From positions 62,001 through 126,000 of the forward strand of contig NZ_CALFXI010000027.1 in the NCBI RefSeq assembly GCF_937958065.1: a DNA stretch of 64,000 bases, in the 5' to 3' direction. The stretch is from an uncultured Steroidobacter sp. (lineage in GTDB: Bacteria > Pseudomonadota > Gammaproteobacteria > Steroidobacterales > Steroidobacteraceae). Numbering within the stretch: position 1 is the stretch's first letter; each line of letters starts with the position of its first letter. Under the pieces are notes generated by a model. The model did not search any database and had not been told where the DNA came from. It saw only the letters and a list, made by a program, of their open reading frames with translations. Below are positions 62,308 through 64,000 of this stretch, piece by piece. Both the position numbers and the translations under genes were made by a program.

Positions 62308-62432
62308 GAGAGACCCTCGCTCGCACGGATGAAGCCTATGTACCGGCGAGAGTTTGCAGGTCACCGCGCCAGGCTCGCGCCTTGCGCGGCAGTTCCTCCT
62401 CCGCTCGCGACGGGGCCGAGCGAGGGTCCCTC
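62308..62432. repeat. Possible small inverted-repeat element
   Basis: Two 16-nt arms, GAGAGACCCTCGCTCG (62308-62323) and CGAGCGAGGGTCCCTC (62417-62432), are inverted with 15 of 16 matches and enclose 93 bp without a gene, between the convergently placed hypothetical and Lrp genes. This could be a MITE-like insertion or a large terminator/REP structure. I saw no second copy and no clear target-site duplication. Confidence 0.4.
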
Positions 62433-62445
62433 TTTCTCCCGCGAC

Positions 62446-62985
62446 TCAAGCTCTGGCACGCCGGCGCTTCGGCGCCGCCGCTGCGGCCCTGCCCGGCTCG
62501 CTGACCCGCACGCGAACCGCGTGCGTCGACTTCACTTCTTCCAGCACGAAATAGGTCTGGGTATGGCGCACGCCGCGCACGTTGACGATCTTGTCGCCTA
62601 GCACGCGCCGATACTCATCCATGTCCTGTACGCGCGTCTTGATCAGGTAGTCGAAGCCGCCGGCCACCATGTGGCACTCGACGATCTCCTCCACCAGTTG
62701 CACGGCTTCCTTGAAGCGTTGAAACACGTCCTGGGTGGCGTGATCGAGCGTGACCTCGGTGAACGCGAGCATGCTTTGCCCGAGGCGCTTCGGGTTCAGA
62801 TGCGCGAAGTAGCCTTCGATGAATCCTTCGCGCTCCAGGCGCCGCACGCGCTCGATGCAAGGCGTGAGCGTCAGATTGACGGTGCGCGCCAGTTCCGCGA
62901 CGGTCAGCCGCCCGTCGGCCTGCAATAACGACAGAAGCTGCCGGTCGACGCGGTCCAGTTCACGACTTGGCGGATTGCTGCTCAT
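62446..62985 (-). CDS. Lrp-type transcriptional regulator
   Basis: A 179-residue Lrp-family regulator. The helix-turn-helix is RVDRQLLSLLQADGRLTVAE, LARTVNLTLTPCIERVRRLE, typical of true Lrp; the RAM domain has VHCHMVAGGFDYLIKTRV-like sequence (VECHMVAGGFDYLI) with a basic C-terminal tail (PKRRRARA). It is divergent from the amino-acid dehydrogenase at 63144 with 158 bp between, so it probably controls that gene in response to leucine or a related amino acid. Confidence 0.9.
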   Translation of the reverse strand: MSSNPPSRELDRVDRQLLSLLQADGRLTVAELARTVNLTLTPCIERVRRLEREGFIEGYFAHLNPKRLGQSMLAFTEVTLDHATQDVFQRFKEAVQLVEEIVECHMVAGGFDYLIKTRVQDMDEYRRVLGDKIVNVRGVRHTQTYFVLEEVKSTHAVRVRVSEPGRAAAAAPKRRRARA

Positions 62986-63143
62986 GGGAATGTAGTAATT
63001 CCTCCTGTTCGGGCGGGCTCGTTTGGCAGACTATGCTGCTAAACAGTCGGTATTGTAGCGCAATATGCTCCGGGACAGGGCGGAGCGGACCGCACCCGCT
63101 GCGCCACAACCCATAACTCCAGCGAACCAGCTTCGTATCAGCC

Positions 63144-64000
63144 ATGTTCGACCATCCTTCGTTCGACCAGCACGAGCGCGTGGTCTTTGCGCACGACGCT
63201 GCCACCGGCTTGCGAGCCATCGTGGCGGTGCATTCGAGCGCGCGCGGCCCGGCGGCCGGCGGTTGCCGGCTGTGGCACTACAACTCCACGCATGATGCGC
63301 TCGGTGACGTGCTCCGGCTGTCGCGTGGCATGAGCTACAAGAACGCGATGGCGGGCCTGCCGCTCGGCGGCGGCAAGGCCGTCGTCATGATCGATGCCGA
63401 CCGGCCCAAGACGCCGGCGATGCTCGAAGCCTTCGGCCGCCTGGTCGAGTCACTGCGCGGCGAGTACATCACCGCGGAAGATGTCGGCGCGTCGGTCGCC
63501 GACATGGAAATCGTTGCGGGGCAGACGCGTTACGTGAGCGGATTGCCTCGGACCGCGGTGACCTCGGACGGCAATCCCAGCCCGAAAACGGCTTTGGGCG
63601 TGTATCTGGGCATCAAGGCTGCGGTGAAATTCAGACTGAAGAAAGACGAGTTGCGCGGCCTGACCGTCGCAGTGCAGGGACTTGGCGGCGTGGGTTACGA
63701 GCTGTGCAAGCTGCTCGCGGCCGATGGCGCCAGGCTGCGCGTCGCCGATGTGCGCGAGGCCGTGACTCAGAAGGCCGCGACGCAATTCGACGCGACCGTA
63801 TCCAGCCCGGATCGAATCCTGTTCGAGCGCGCCGACGTGCTCGCGCCCTGCGCATTGGGCGCGCTCTTCGATGCCAACACCATCCCGAAGCTGCAGACCC
63901 CGATCATCGCCGGCGCCGCGAACAATCAGCTGGCGACGGCTCAGGACGGCGCGCGGCTGCATTCGGCGGGGGTGCTCTATGCACCCGACTACGTGATCAA
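63144..64000 (+). CDS. Leu/Glu/Phe/Val dehydrogenase, 3' end outside window
   Basis: At least 285 codons from ATG 63144 to the window edge. Features of leucine-dehydrogenase-like enzymes: substrate loop GPAAGGCRLWHY, catalytic lysine in LPLGGGKAVVMIDAD, EDVGASVADM, and NAD-binding GLGGVGYELCKLLAADGA with a following Asp (VADV) favouring NAD+. Reaction: reversible deamination of a branched-chain (or phenyl) amino acid to the 2-oxoacid. Divergent from the Lrp gene. The protein is cut at NNQLATAQDGARLHSAGVL...DYVI, with roughly 70 residues lacking. Confidence 0.9.
   Translation, partial: MFDHPSFDQHERVVFAHDAATGLRAIVAVHSSARGPAAGGCRLWHYNSTHDALGDVLRLSRGMSYKNAMAGLPLGGGKAVVMIDADRPKTPAMLEAFGRLVESLRGEYITAEDVGASVADMEIVAGQTRYVSGLPRTAVTSDGNPSPKTALGVYLGIKAAVKFRLKKDELRGLTVAVQGLGGVGYELCKLLAADGARLRVADVREAVTQKAATQFDATVSSPDRILFERADVLAPCALGALFDANTIPKLQTPIIAGAANNQLATAQDGARLHSAGVLYAPDYVI

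Noticed and set aside
1..64000. CRISPR arrays, tRNA, rRNA, insertion sequences
   Set aside because: No repeated spacer array, no cloverleaf or rRNA signature, and no transposase frame was recognised while reading both strands.

Overview
The window is about 64 kb of GC-rich chromosomal DNA from a Gram-negative bacterium, most likely a gammaproteobacterium near Xanthomonadales or Steroidobacteraceae. That placement is inferred from a 1022-residue TonB-dependent receptor beside a GH43 glycosidase, a TamA/TamB pair, Tat-exported oxidoreductases, azurin, a PEP-CTERM protein and a Xanthomonadaceae-like REP palindrome. I saw no rRNA, tRNA, CRISPR array, transposase or prophage. Gene density is high and most neighbours are metabolic or envelope functions.

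Layout. 0-2.6 kb: orphan DNA methyltransferase and divergent GGEEF diguanylate cyclase. 2.6-9.1 kb: nitrate-reductase-associated protein convergent with a complete NAD-dependent formate dehydrogenase operon (fdsG-fdsB-fdsA-fdhD-fdsD). 9.2-12.9 kb: small conserved protein, methyltransferase, PEP-CTERM protein, Tat-exported Gfo/Idh/MocA oxidoreductase. 13-20.1 kb: TonB receptor followed by a 1261-residue exported protein joining a GH43 module to a six-hairpin glycosidase module, preceded by a LacI-type operator-like palindrome. 20.1-23.1 kb: FMN 2-hydroxyacid dehydrogenase, 2-hydroxyacid reductase and glycerate kinase, a likely hydroxyacid-to-3-phosphoglycerate route. 23.3-28.3 kb: DUF899, GST, Lrp regulator with PLP lyase, ArsR/SRPBCC pair with an easily read promoter-operator, and an SDR. 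28.3-32.1 kb: five-gene envelope-stress-type operon ending in a zinc alcohol dehydrogenase. 32.1-36.7 kb: a gene-poor, locally AT-rich stretch, a basic DNA-binding-like protein, a disulfide-type flavoprotein with a DUF4126 protein, and a GntR/FCD regulator. 36.7-42.3 kb: tamA-tamB. 42.5-45.6 kb: azurin, then a decayed maltodextrin locus (alpha-glucosidase fragment, alpha-amylase with an in-frame stop and lost 3' end, transporter lacking its 5' end). 45.8-49.7 kb: paoABC periplasmic aldehyde oxidoreductase. 49.8-55.8 kb: PRC-barrel protein, N-formylglutamate amidohydrolase, dipeptide epimerase, MBL hydrolase, 2OG-Fe(II) oxygenase, cNMP-binding/thioredoxin-reductase-like flavoprotein, DsbA-like protein. 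56-62.2 kb: exported ATP-dependent DNA ligase, Phd/PIN toxin-antitoxin, two bacterial-PH membrane proteins, a membrane Ser/Thr kinase, a hypothetical protein. 62.2-64 kb: possible small inverted-repeat element, Lrp regulator, and a divergent Leu/Glu dehydrogenase cut by the window end.

The most unusual items are the GH43/six-hairpin fusion, the maltodextrin pseudogene scar, the operator-like motif shared by the TonB receptor and the GntR gene, the flavoprotein without the thioredoxin-reductase cysteine pair, the exported ligase, and a start-less coding-like stretch after the stop codon at 61701. I found no clearly undescribed multi-gene system.
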